From contig NZ_CP047945.1 in the NCBI RefSeq assembly GCF_014279795.1, positions 1,756,572 to 1,820,571 on the forward strand: a DNA stretch of 64,000 nt, in the 5' to 3' direction. Within the stretch, counting starts at the first letter, position 1. Every line of letters begins with the position of its first letter. A program made the position numbers and the translations under genes. Of this stretch, positions 34,450 through 43,520 are shown in pieces. Below the pieces are notes generated by a model. The model made no database searches. It was not told where the DNA came from and saw nothing but the letters and a program-made list of their open reading frames with translations. The stretch comes from Synechococcus sp. PROS-7-1 (GTDB lineage Bacteria > Cyanobacteriota > Cyanobacteriia > PCC-6307 > Cyanobiaceae).

Positions 34450-36042
34450 GTGAAGAGCGTCAGTCCCTCCATTCCCTGCCCCCTGCCCCAGGGCACAAGC
34501 CCACAGGGCAGCCGATGGGTGCCGGGCCGGCGCTTGCTGGTGGCCGGTGCCCTGCTGATTGCAGTGATGGCGTTGCTACCGGTGCTCGGACTGGTGGGGG
34601 AAGGCCTGCAGGGGCTCAGAAACGGCAACGCCAGCCTCGGCTCCGACGGCGTCAGCCAGTTGCGCGGCACCCTTGTGCTTCTGGTGGGAACCGGCTTAGC
34701 CGGAGGTCTGCTCGGAACCGTGAATGGTTGGCTTCTGGCGAACTGCCGCTTCCCTGGTCGGCACTGGCTGCGGATCGCCCAGTTGCTGCCCCTGGCCAGC
34801 CCCTCCTATTTGCTGGCCGCCACGCTGGTGGATCTAGGAAGCCTGCATGGCCTACGCATCCATGGCTTGAGCTGGGGTGTGGCCGTAATGGCCCTCAGCA
34901 CCTACCCCTACGTGTTCTTGCTGAGCACTGAAAGCTTCACCATTTGCGGGCGTCGGCAACTCGAAGCCTGTCGATGCCTCGGTGTCGGGCCCTGGAACAG
35001 CTTCCGCCGTATTGCACTGCCCCTGGCCCTGCCGGCCATCGGCGCCGGGATTGCCCTGATGGGGATGGAAGTGGTGAACGACTACGGAGCCGTTCAGCTG
35101 CTGGGGATTCCCAGCCTCTCGGCCGGCATCCTTCAGGCCTGGCAGATGGATGGCAATCCCGCGGGTGCCGTCGGGCTGGCACTGATCACCCTCTGCATCG
35201 TGATGCTGCTGGTGTTCGGAGAACGGCGCTTGCGCCGGCGCAGCCGCCGTTGGGCCGAGGGCGTCGCCGGCGGTGAATCCCCCGCCTGGCCACTGGAGGG
35301 GCTACGGGCTGTGCTGGCTCAGGTGCTCGGGGGCATCCCACCGCTGCTGAGCCTGGGGATTCCCCTGGTCTGGGCGTGCCACAACCTGGGGCAATTGGCC
35401 GCTGGTTGGCAACCGGAACTGCTGCTTCTGACGGCGCGCAGCCTTTCCCTTGGCCTCGCTGCCGCGGTGCTCACGGGCCTGGCGGCCTTACTGCTCGCGA
35501 TCGCCAAGCGTTGGAGTCGCTCCCGATGGCTGGGAAGCGTGACTTTCCTCGCCGGAATGGGCTACGCCATTCCAGGAGCCGTTCTGGCCCTGGCGTTGCT
35601 GTTGCTGGGCGGCCCCTGGCAACTCTCGCCGATCCTGCTGCTGCTCTGGGGATACAGCGATCGCTTCCTCGCCGTGGGCAAAGGGGGGCTGGACGCGGCC
35701 CTGGAGAGGCTCTCGCCCAATTTGGATGAAGCGGCCACGGGCCTGGGTCTGCGCTGGCCGGCCGTGCTCCGCCGCGTGCACTTACCCCTGCTGCGCGGGC
35801 CGCTGCTGGTGGGAAGCCTCCTGGTTTTCGTCGACACCGTGAAGGAACTCCCCCTCACCCTGGCGGTGCGTCCGTTCGACTTCGACACCCTCTCCATCCG
35901 GGTGTTTCAGTACGCCAGTGATGAACGCCTCGCCGCCGCCCTCTGGCCGGCCCTGATGATCCTCACCCTGGGATTGCTGGCGGCAACGGCGTTGATTCCC
36001 AAGCTCAGTCGGGAAACAGATCAGCCCTCCAGCAGCGGCTGA
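34450..36042 (+). CDS. futB: Ferric iron ABC transporter permease (FutB/SfuB type)
   Basis: This 530-residue permease duplicates the binding-protein-dependent transport domain: about 12 helices in two halves, each with an EAA-like loop (LEACRCLGVGPWNSFRRIAL and DEAATGLGLRWPAVLRRVHL). GTG at 34450 is chosen because it lies 7 bases from futA; an upstream frame start at 34423 would overlap futA. It carries Fe(III) across the inner membrane with FutA. The ATPase FutC is not adjacent and must be encoded elsewhere. Its 3' end overlaps convergent phoX by 22 bases. Confidence 0.9.
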   Translation: MKSVSPSIPCPLPQGTSPQGSRWVPGRRLLVAGALLIAVMALLPVLGLVGEGLQGLRNGNASLGSDGVSQLRGTLVLLVGTGLAGGLLGTVNGWLLANCRFPGRHWLRIAQLLPLASPSYLLAATLVDLGSLHGLRIHGLSWGVAVMALSTYPYVFLLSTESFTICGRRQLEACRCLGVGPWNSFRRIALPLALPAIGAGIALMGMEVVNDYGAVQLLGIPSLSAGILQAWQMDGNPAGAVGLALITLCIVMLLVFGERRLRRRSRRWAEGVAGGESPAWPLEGLRAVLAQVLGGIPPLLSLGIPLVWACHNLGQLAAGWQPELLLLTARSLSLGLAAAVLTGLAALLLAIAKRWSRSRWLGSVTFLAGMGYAIPGAVLALALLLLGGPWQLSPILLLLWGYSDRFLAVGKGGLDAALERLSPNLDEAATGLGLRWPAVLRRVHLPLLRGPLLVGSLLVFVDTVKELPLTLAVRPFDFDTLSIRVFQYASDERLAAALWPALMILTLGLLAATALIPKLSRETDQPSSSG

Positions 36043-38207
36043 CCGTTGCGTCGCTGCACCGCCACCACACCAGGGCGGGGGGGACGTCCAGGTGCCTGGG
36101 CCGGCCAGTTCGAGCCCATCGCCACCGTGCGCAACTGTTCGATCACCCCTCCATCGCGGTCACGCAACGTGTGCACTTGCATTTCCTGGTCCCTGGGCCC
36201 ACGGGCACCGTGGACTTCACCAGGGTGCTGAATGGCCAGAAACAGGGCCCGTTCCTGGTCATCCAGACTCAGGCCGCAGAGCTCACACTCCATCGGCCCG
36301 GTCGCGAAGCAGGCGGCCCGTTCGGCCTCGGTATCGCCGGTTCGGGGCACAAACCAGCAGCTGTTGTTGCCGAACTGATCGCTCGCTGAAGATTTGGCCG
36401 AGCGGTCGGTCACGATCCAGAGGTTGCCTTGGCCATCAAGCGCCAGGTTGTCGGGATTGGTGAACCCCAGACCGCCAGCCCAGGGTTCCCCGCCGGTGGC
36501 CGCCATGCGCCAACGGAATGCACCACCGCTGGCCTCGCCGCTGCGGGCCGAATCATCCGACAGACGCATCACCCAGCCATGGCCCCAGATCGCTTCCCCA
36601 TTGGGCCCGCGGAAGATGGCGGGGTCCGGCCCACCGGTGGTGCTGGGGTAGCCGGAGGTGAAGGCCACCAGAAGGTCTCCCGTTAACGGATCGATCTCCG
36701 TGTCTTCAGGGCGGGCCGTGGGTGTTCCCCCTGCCGCTCGGGCCGCCAGGTGGGCATCCACCAGGATCGCTCCCTGCAGGAGTTCTCCCTCCCCCGCATA
36801 AAGACTGCCAAGGGTTGGAAAACGCTTCGCGTAAGCCTGCACCGCGGCGTCCTCGCGAAAGAACTCCGCACCGGCGCGCCGGCGATCGGAATGGGGAAGC
36901 TCCACCGGGCAACTCAGGCCAGCCTGGGTGAAGCGGCTGGGCAGGAAGGGCCGCACGGGTGCATCCGCACGCAGAGGAAGCCATTCACCAGTGCCATCCG
37001 CATGGAAGTGGGCCACCTGCAACTCACCGTTCTCAAGCAGCCGCGAATTGCCTCGATCTCCAGGGCTTGTGACCGGATCGGCACTAACAAAACGGTAGAG
37101 GTGGCCGCCCCGGCGATCACAACCGGAGTAAACCCGCAGCGGAGCACCGGCTTCAGCGCGAAGCGCTACAGCCTCATGGCGGAAACGCCCCAGCGCCGTG
37201 TGTTTGCGCACGGGCGTGTCGGGGGCTGCAGGATCGATCTCCACCATCCAGCCGTACTTGTTGCCAGCTAAGCCATACACATTGCCCAGTCCCCCCAGGC
37301 GGGTCTGCCGGCAGACGAAGGGGCGTTCAGAGGGAGACACCGCGCTGCCATCGGCGTACACCGGCTCCGGCACCTGGGACTGGAAGTTCTCCTCCGCACT
37401 GAGCACCGTGCCCCAGGGCGTGGTGCCACCGGCACAGTTCGCGAAGGTGCCGATCACCTGATCACCGAGACCGTCGTCGTAGCCCATCCGCTCTGCGCGG
37501 CGGAACACCGCGGCCGCTGGCCCGGTGCTTTGCAGGCGCTGGGAGGGTTCAGTCCAGCCAGCCAGACCGTCCACCCGGCGCTCCACTGGATCGCTGCGGC
37601 GGACCCACTGGCCCTCGCCATTGCGGCTGATGGCGATCACCCCCAGCCCGAGGTCCGCCATGGCTTCATCGCTGACGGAGCGAATCAGAGCCAGCAACCG
37701 CTCATTGCCCTGCAAGGCGGTGCAATCGATCACCCCATCGCGAGGGGCGAGAGCTGCGACCAATTGCTGCCAGGGAAGCGGGCGGCCGACCACCTCGCGG
37801 AAGCCCTCGGTCCAGGGCAAGGCACTGATGTATTCGAAATTCACCGTGAGCAAGGCCTCGTCCGGTCCGCGGGACACAAAGCCGAGGTAGTCGTTGTTGA
37901 AGCCGAAGCGCCCCTGGGGCATCGGATCTCCCCAGGCAGCGATCAAATCGGCGCGATACCCCTCGGGAACCACCAAGCGGTCCTCCACCGCAATGCGCCG
38001 GTACACCTGCTGCTGCTGTGCAGCCGTCAGCCCATCACTGTCCACCGGCAGGGGAGTCGGCACCGGTTTGAAAGGCCATGCAGACGAAACCGGCAGTGCC
38101 GAATCAGCGGCCGCAGCGGTTTGGCCCCGGGGCCGGGATCCCACCAGACCGGCAGCTCCAAGACCCAGCAACGCAAGAACGGAACGGCGAGGCAGGGTCA
38201 TGATCAA
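36021..38207 (-). CDS. phoX: PhoX-family phosphatase (DUF839) with Tat signal
   Basis: The product has 728 residues. The N-terminus LPRRSVLALLGLGAAGLVG is a twin-arginine-type export signal. The catalytic core has PQGRFGFNNDYLGF, the hallmark GGTTPWGTVLSAEENF, KHTALGRFRHEAVAL, YSGCDRRGGHLYRFVS and GFTNPDNLALDGQGNLW, all typical of PhoX/DUF839. PhoX enzymes use Ca2+ and Fe3+ and release phosphate from esters in the periplasm, favouring phosphorus acquisition where zinc is scarce. ATG at 38207 overlaps the stop of the upstream phytase-like gene (ATGA). Confidence 0.9.
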   Translation of the reverse strand: MIMTLPRRSVLALLGLGAAGLVGSRPRGQTAAAADSALPVSSAWPFKPVPTPLPVDSDGLTAAQQQQVYRRIAVEDRLVVPEGYRADLIAAWGDPMPQGRFGFNNDYLGFVSRGPDEALLTVNFEYISALPWTEGFREVVGRPLPWQQLVAALAPRDGVIDCTALQGNERLLALIRSVSDEAMADLGLGVIAISRNGEGQWVRRSDPVERRVDGLAGWTEPSQRLQSTGPAAAVFRRAERMGYDDGLGDQVIGTFANCAGGTTPWGTVLSAEENFQSQVPEPVYADGSAVSPSERPFVCRQTRLGGLGNVYGLAGNKYGWMVEIDPAAPDTPVRKHTALGRFRHEAVALRAEAGAPLRVYSGCDRRGGHLYRFVSADPVTSPGDRGNSRLLENGELQVAHFHADGTGEWLPLRADAPVRPFLPSRFTQAGLSCPVELPHSDRRRAGAEFFREDAAVQAYAKRFPTLGSLYAGEGELLQGAILVDAHLAARAAGGTPTARPEDTEIDPLTGDLLVAFTSGYPSTTGGPDPAIFRGPNGEAIWGHGWVMRLSDDSARSGEASGGAFRWRMAATGGEPWAGGLGFTNPDNLALDGQGNLWIVTDRSAKSSASDQFGNNSCWFVPRTGDTEAERAACFATGPMECELCGLSLDDQERALFLAIQHPGEVHGARGPRDQEMQVHTLRDRDGGVIEQLRTVAMGSNWPAQAPGRPPRPGVVAVQRRNGQPLLEG

Positions 38208-39217
38208 AACTGAAAGCGACCGGACGGGCAGCCTGAACCGCGACGCGGCGCAAGCAGCGACACCCAGCTTCGCTGAAGCGGATTGAAATTGTCGTCACTC
38301 ACCAGCACAAGCACAACCCGGCCGTCATCAAGTTGGGGCCCCCAGGCCATCCCTTCCCAGTTATCGGCAGGCAACCCGGCCTCCAGCAAATCCCAGCCTT
38401 GGGACGGGACCAAGGGCGGCGCTTCCTCCCGAGGGGACGCGGGCAGGGGCAGCACTTGCAGCTCCGCAGTCCAACGCTGGGGCGGCGCGTAACTGCGCAG
38501 AAGAGCCAGCAAAGCCGGTGGAGCATCCAAGGCCAGAAGCTCCGTAAGGCCCAGTGAGCGGGATGCCGCGGCCCCAGCGGGGCCAAGCGCGATCCGCCCC
38601 AGGGTGCGCGGCGGCTCATCGGTTGCCTGAACCGCCAGTGGCACAAGGTCTTGGTCCGCCAGAGGGCTGTCCTGAACCAGAGGAGCTTCGGCAGCCAGAA
38701 CCAGATCACCGGCCGGTGTGCGCATGAGCGATTCAGGCCCTTTGTTGGCCCTCAATCCCTGCCCAGGCCGCTCCTGCCAGGCTGCGGGAAGCGAACGCTC
38801 CTCCAGAAGACGACCGTTGCGCAAAGAATGACGCTGCAGCCTCGCGCGCCGCTCTGGGGTGCGGCGGCCTTCACTGACGATCCAGGCCCCAGTTCCGGCG
38901 AGCACCAGGCCTTCACCATCAAACCCTTCAGGCAGCAGCTCGCCGGCACCGTCCTTCAGCAGCAAGCGGGGGCCGGCTCGCAGAGCACCTCTCCCTGTCA
39001 CCTGGGCCCGCAAACCGCTGAACGGCACCAGATGCCCTCGGGGAGCATCACTGAGAAGCCAGAGCCGATCATCGTTCTGGTCATAAGCCGCTGCTGAGAA
39101 GCCCCCCATTGGCTGTCCATCAGAGCCCGTACGCGGCAGTGGAATCGTGCGCAGCAGCTCCCAACCAGCGGCCAGTGGACAAGGCAACACCTGAGCAGCC
39201 GTGGGCGGTGTCTCCAT
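38204..39217 (-). CDS. Esterase-like / phytase-like beta-propeller protein
   Basis: The 337-residue protein matches the esterase-like-activity-of-phytase domain: GGFSAAAYDQNDDRLWLLSD near the N-terminus, FDGEGLVLAGTGAWIVSEG, NKGPESLMRTPAGDLVLAAE, and near the C-terminus DNWEGMAWGPQLDDG with LVSDDNFNPLQ. No clear signal peptide is seen from this start. It starts one base after the MFS stop and overlaps phoX by 4 bases, so the three are one operon, presumably for organic phosphate use. Confidence 0.85.
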   Translation of the reverse strand: METPPTAAQVLPCPLAAGWELLRTIPLPRTGSDGQPMGGFSAAAYDQNDDRLWLLSDAPRGHLVPFSGLRAQVTGRGALRAGPRLLLKDGAGELLPEGFDGEGLVLAGTGAWIVSEGRRTPERRARLQRHSLRNGRLLEERSLPAAWQERPGQGLRANKGPESLMRTPAGDLVLAAEAPLVQDSPLADQDLVPLAVQATDEPPRTLGRIALGPAGAAASRSLGLTELLALDAPPALLALLRSYAPPQRWTAELQVLPLPASPREEAPPLVPSQGWDLLEAGLPADNWEGMAWGPQLDDGRVVLVLVSDDNFNPLQRSWVSLLAPRRGSGCPSGRFQF

Positions 39218-39218
39218 C

Positions 39219-40646
39219 TCAGAGGCTCTCCATATCCAGGCCCTTGGGTTCGATGCGGTACAGCCAGGTGATCACTGCGCCCAGCAGGGACGTGATCACC
39301 AGAACGGACAACACCTTCTCTGTTCCCCAGGCCTGAATCAGTGTGGGAAAGAAAAACGCCGTTAGCACCGCTCCCACCTTGCCGGATGCCGCAGCAAAAC
39401 CGGCGCCGAGCCCACGGATCTTGGTGGGAAACACCTCCCCGGCCATCAGATAGGTGGTGGCATTCGGGCCGAGATTGGTCATGAACTGGAACAGCAGGAA
39501 TCCAGCCACAGTGAGGGTGAGGTTGGTGTGGCCACCCGCACCACCGAGAGACGCGAGGATCAAGCCAACCGCACAACCGATAAAGCCAGTGATCTGAAGC
39601 GGAATACGCCCCCAACGGTCGGCGAGGACGATGGCGGCCGCAATCCCCACGAGGAAGCCCACATCGATCAAGGCCGTGCCCTTGGCCCCGATCATGTCGT
39701 TCTGGATCAGGTCACCCACGGTGGTTGCCTGGTTCATCTCCCCGAAGGCCATGGCGATGATCACGGGCGTGAAGATGCCGATCCCATAGGTGGAGAGATC
39801 CTGGAGGAACCAGGGAACGGACGTGAGGATGGTGGCGCGAACGTACTTACCGCGGAACAACTTCATCCAATCGCGACTGCGCTGCTCTGGGGCGACCTCC
39901 TCAAGACGATCCACGCTGGCGAGGGAGAGGTTCTGACGGTTCAGCAACTTGCGCAACTGTTTTTCCGCTTTCTCTGGCAACCCGCGACTCACCAACCAGT
40001 GACTGCTTTCCGGCAGGAAAAACCTCCCCCACACCACCGCCGCCACAGGAACGACCGGCACCAGAAAAAAGAGTCTCCAGTCGTTCACGCTGGGCATCGC
40101 ACTGAGGATGATCGCCGCGATCGCTGTGCCCAATACCGCGCCGATCGCCTGAAAGCTGAACGCACCCAGCACCAGTCGCCCGCGGATGGCGGAGGGGATG
40201 CTCTCTGAAATCACGAGGTGCGCCGTTGGGTAGTCGGCGCCCAACGCCAGACCGATCACAAACAGGCTGCCAATGAGGATCTCCTTGGACGGTGCCGTCG
40301 CAGCAGCGATCAACGCCACAAGCAGCAGCACCATCTCCCCGATGAAGACGGGCTTGCGACCGAGGCGATCCGCCAGTCCGCCGAGCAGCAGTGCGCCAAA
40401 CAGGATGCCGGCCAAGGTGGCGGCCGTCACGAAGCCCTTGTCGAGATCACTGAGATCAAAGTCTCTGGAGATCAAAGGCAAGCCCACCCCCTGCATGAAC
40501 ACGATCATGCCCTCGAAAAACTTCCCTGCCGTGGCCAGAGACCAAACCAGCCATTGCATGCTGGAAAGTGGCGGGCTGGCCAGAGGCGCCCCATCCTCCC
40601 AGCGGGGAATGTCCTCGATATGCGCTTGAACGGAGCGTTTCGACAT
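39219..40646 (-). CDS. MFS transporter, sugar/phosphate porter type
   Basis: The product has 475 residues with 12 predicted helices. MFS signatures are GGLADRLGRKPVF (loop 2-3), LGADYPTAHLVISESIPSAIRGRL (cut between helices 4 and 5), PESSHWLVSRG and ADRWGRIPLQ. The G-DYP string after helix 4 resembles phosphate:H+ symporters of the Pho84 group. Together with the phytase-like and PhoX genes downstream, this suggests phosphate or organophosphate import. ATG at 40646 (MSKRSVQAHIEDIPRW) is preferred to 40658. Confidence 0.85.
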   Translation of the reverse strand: MSKRSVQAHIEDIPRWEDGAPLASPPLSSMQWLVWSLATAGKFFEGMIVFMQGVGLPLISRDFDLSDLDKGFVTAATLAGILFGALLLGGLADRLGRKPVFIGEMVLLLVALIAAATAPSKEILIGSLFVIGLALGADYPTAHLVISESIPSAIRGRLVLGAFSFQAIGAVLGTAIAAIILSAMPSVNDWRLFFLVPVVPVAAVVWGRFFLPESSHWLVSRGLPEKAEKQLRKLLNRQNLSLASVDRLEEVAPEQRSRDWMKLFRGKYVRATILTSVPWFLQDLSTYGIGIFTPVIIAMAFGEMNQATTVGDLIQNDMIGAKGTALIDVGFLVGIAAAIVLADRWGRIPLQITGFIGCAVGLILASLGGAGGHTNLTLTVAGFLLFQFMTNLGPNATTYLMAGEVFPTKIRGLGAGFAAASGKVGAVLTAFFFPTLIQAWGTEKVLSVLVITSLLGAVITWLYRIEPKGLDMESL

Positions 40647-40705
40647 ACCCAACCCCAAACGTCCCCACCTTGCGAAGGGCGCAACAAGTCCGCACTAGGA
40701 ACCGA

Positions 40706-41671
40706 TTAAGACTTGGCCACCAGCCAACGCGCCGACAGAGCCCTATCCGCCCACACGCCCCCGGCAGCCAAAACATCCGCCAGGGTGACCACCAGGCGGT
40801 AACTCAAGGCCACAGCCAAAAGCGGCGCCTCAGGGACTGACTGACCCAGCCTCAGCAGAAGCACCGCCTCGAAGACACCCAAGCCTCCCGGGGCGGCCGG
40901 CACCACCAATCCAGCCGTCCAGGCCAGGGCGAAGGCCGCCAGCCAAGCGGTGATCGGCAGCACCTGATTGAGGCCGAAAACCTGCAAGCAGGCCCAGAAT
41001 CCTGAAAAACGGCAGGCCACAAACAGCAGCTCAGCCAGCAAGGGGGGCCACGGGTAGCCATCACGGCCGCTTCCGTACTGCTCGGGTTCAGCCAAAACAC
41101 CTGACGAATCGTCCTGCACCCGATTGAGCTGGCGCAGCCGCTGACGCTCAAGGCGACGCAACAGCGGCTCCCGCCAGCGAGGTAAGAGAAGCAAGGCCGG
41201 CAGGGGAGCCAGGAGCGCGAGCCCCCCCTGGAACCCTCCAAAGGGAACCCAGAGCAGGGCGGCGACAGCCATCACCATGGGCTCAAGCAACACGGAAACC
41301 AGAGCCGGCCCCGTCCCGATGGAGGGGGCAAGTGCCCTCACGCGCTTCACGAAATGCCAGATCCCACCGGGGAGGTACTTGAAAAGATTGCTGCTGAGAT
41401 AGAGCGGCAACAAGGGGGTCGGGCCAGTGCCATGTCCCAGCCAGAGCACAAGAACTCTCCAACTGACAGCATTCACCACGAGGCTGAGCCAACTGAGCCC
41501 GAGGGCCAGCATCAGCCACCACCAGCCAAGGGCCGAAATCGTGAGGCTGCGCAAACCTGCCAGGTGCCCCTTCAGCGCCCACGCGACAAACGAGAGGGTC
41601 AGCAGCGTCACCCACAGCTTCAGGCCACCGGGCAGGGAGACAGACCATGGCAAGCGTCGCAGCTTCAGCAT
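40706..41671 (-). CDS. UPF0104 / lysylphosphatidylglycerol synthase-type membrane protein
   Basis: The 321-residue protein has about eight hydrophobic helices. Family features include YLSSNLFKYLPGGIWHFVKR and GLVVPAAPGGLGVFEAVLLL, the conserved PGGxG-E motif of LPG_synthase_TM flippase-like domains. Without a synthase domain, the role is probably lipid or glycolipid translocation. It overlaps the LarC stop by 7 bases, placing it at the end of a LarC / M41 / hypothetical operon. Confidence 0.85.
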   Translation of the reverse strand: MLKLRRLPWSVSLPGGLKLWVTLLTLSFVAWALKGHLAGLRSLTISALGWWWLMLALGLSWLSLVVNAVSWRVLVLWLGHGTGPTPLLPLYLSSNLFKYLPGGIWHFVKRVRALAPSIGTGPALVSVLLEPMVMAVAALLWVPFGGFQGGLALLAPLPALLLLPRWREPLLRRLERQRLRQLNRVQDDSSGVLAEPEQYGSGRDGYPWPPLLAELLFVACRFSGFWACLQVFGLNQVLPITAWLAAFALAWTAGLVVPAAPGGLGVFEAVLLLRLGQSVPEAPLLAVALSYRLVVTLADVLAAGGVWADRALSARWLVAKS

Positions 41672-42885
41672 CGCCAGTCCTCACAGGGCTCGAACCCCTC
41701 ACCGTCCAGCTGCAGCTGACTGAGCAGCCGCGCAGGGGGCAAACCCTTGTGGTCGGCCAGCTGCTGCAGAGCATCGCGTTCCGGCTTGACCTCGAGACAT
41801 CCATCCGGACGCCGGGTCTGCTTGGCCGCCAGGTCCCCCCAGGACGTGGAGAGCGTTCCCCTGCGCCGGGGAAGCACCCAGCGCCCCTGGTGCCGTTCCC
41901 TTAGCCCCAAAGTCGGACTCTCCCTCCACCAGATCTTGCGCAGCACCTCGGCACAATCCGCTCGCACCAAAGCGGTCACGGCCGTACCAGCCCGACCTTT
42001 CTTCATCTGAATGGGAGCACAGGCCACATCCAGCGCCCCACCGCTGCGGAGCTGCTCAACCAACCAAGCGATGGCTTCCGCTGAGGCATCGTCAATCCAG
42101 GCCTCCTGCACCACCAGGTCCTGCCACTGGGGTTGATCAGACGCAGAACGCGGAGCAGCCTGCAGCTGGATCAGACGCAACAGATTGGGACGATCCAGTT
42201 GGCGATGCCCCAGTCCAATCCCTGTCGCGACCGGCGCAAGCGCCGTTGGCCAACCAAATGCATCCGCTTGCACGGCCATGAGTGCCAATCCTGTGGGTGT
42301 GGTGAGTTCAGCTTCAGGCCACTCCATGCCGCAGCGCAGGGTCAGCCCGTGGCGACGAGCCAACTCCAGCACCGCAGGAGCAGGAACAGGCAACACGCCA
42401 TGGGCCGTGGTCACCGTGCCCCGACCGGCTGGTGGGGGCTGGCAAAGCAAGGAACTGACCTGCAGATGCTCAAGGGCAGCACACACACCCACCACATCGA
42501 CAAGGCTGTCGATCGCCCCCACTTCATGGAAATGGACCACCTCGGGGTCGGTTCCATGCACCACTGCTTCGGCCTGAGCAAGGGCTTCAAACACCGCAAG
42601 AACCCGCTGGCGCAACGGTGCAGCTAGGGGGGAGCCGTTGATGCGCTCCCGCAGCTCACGCCAGTGCCGATGCGGCGGTTCCACTTCCGTACTCTCAACA
42701 ACAAGGCGCAAACCACGGAGGCCGCAGCTGGACGCCTCCCCAACCCTGAGGCGGTAGGAATCCGCGAATCCAAGCTGCCGCAAGGGCTCGTGGATCACCT
42801 CCTCAGGAATGCCGAGATCCAGAAAGGCCGCCAGCAGCATGTCTCCGGCGAGACCGGTGGGACAGTCCACAAACAAGGAGGTCAT
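41665..42885 (-). CDS. larC: Nickel-pincer cofactor biosynthesis-type protein LarC (DUF111)
   Basis: The 406-residue protein matches LarC along its length: SLFVDCPTGLAGDMLLAAFL at the start, HFHEVGAIDSLVDVVGVCAA, STLLCQ-like LLCQPPPAGRGTVTTAHGVL, ELTTPTGLALM, and QMKKGRAGTAVTALV. LarC inserts nickel into the pincer cofactor of lactate racemase. No larA, larB or larE is in the window. The gene overlaps both neighbours (4 and 7 bases), so it is part of a tight operon. Confidence 0.9.
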   Translation of the reverse strand: MTSLFVDCPTGLAGDMLLAAFLDLGIPEEVIHEPLRQLGFADSYRLRVGEASSCGLRGLRLVVESTEVEPPHRHWRELRERINGSPLAAPLRQRVLAVFEALAQAEAVVHGTDPEVVHFHEVGAIDSLVDVVGVCAALEHLQVSSLLCQPPPAGRGTVTTAHGVLPVPAPAVLELARRHGLTLRCGMEWPEAELTTPTGLALMAVQADAFGWPTALAPVATGIGLGHRQLDRPNLLRLIQLQAAPRSASDQPQWQDLVVQEAWIDDASAEAIAWLVEQLRSGGALDVACAPIQMKKGRAGTAVTALVRADCAEVLRKIWWRESPTLGLRERHQGRWVLPRRRGTLSTSWGDLAAKQTRRPDGCLEVKPERDALQQLADHKGLPPARLLSQLQLDGEGFEPCEDWRC

Positions 42886-43520
42886 GCTGGCTCCGGTTCC
42901 AGGCCCTCCAGCAGCCGTTCTGCCACAGCTTCAAGATCATCGCGATGACGGCGCAGAAATTGCTCCACCTCTCGCCGCGCCCGGCGTTGCTCCCGCTGAG
43001 CAGTCTCCACGTCTTGCCCGGAAAGGCCCCAGATCCGTCCGAGCAAAGCCCGGTCGTCCTCGCCTCCCCGCGCTGCCCCCTCGAGCAACACCTCAGCCAC
43101 CATGCCCGCCTGCAGTATCCGACTCCAGCGGCGCAGCTCTTCGAGAGGCAAGCGGGCATGGTCTGGAAGCGCGAACTCGGTCGCCCCGTTGCAACGCAAA
43201 CCGGCCTCCAGGCAAGCCCGCGTTCCAACCAGCACCCGTTTCACACCCATCTGCTCCTCGCGGGCCACGAGCCAATGACCGGCTTCATGACGTGCCACCC
43301 GGCGCAACCGGGCTTTCCCCCCCGGAAGCGCTTCGGCCACCAGGTGCCCGCCCATCCCTTCAAGCTGGGAAGCATCCACCGTGAGTCCAAGCAGCCCACC
43401 ACCGATCAGAAGAGCGATCCACGCCGGAGACAAGCCAACGAGCGGCCCGAACACAGCCAAAGCGGTGCAGCCAGCAACGGCAAGACCCGCCGTGGTGGTC
43501 GACACAGGCGACGATTCCAT
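42882..43520 (-). CDS. Membrane-anchored M41-like zinc protease without AAA domain
   Basis: The product has 212 residues. Two N-terminal hydrophobic segments (LAVAGCTALAVFGPLVGLSP, AWIALLIGGGLLGLTVD) precede a peptidase M41-like domain with HEXXH in VARHEAGHWLVAREE. The FtsH AAA+ ATPase module is entirely missing. The helical tail is charged (QREQRRARREVEQFLRRHRD). It could be a stand-alone intramembrane or membrane-surface protease or a regulatory relative of FtsH. It overlaps larC by 4 bases and abuts the upstream hypothetical gene. Confidence 0.8.
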   Translation of the reverse strand: MESSPVSTTTAGLAVAGCTALAVFGPLVGLSPAWIALLIGGGLLGLTVDASQLEGMGGHLVAEALPGGKARLRRVARHEAGHWLVAREEQMGVKRVLVGTRACLEAGLRCNGATEFALPDHARLPLEELRRWSRILQAGMVAEVLLEGAARGGEDDRALLGRIWGLSGQDVETAQREQRRARREVEQFLRRHRDDLEAVAERLLEGLEPEPA

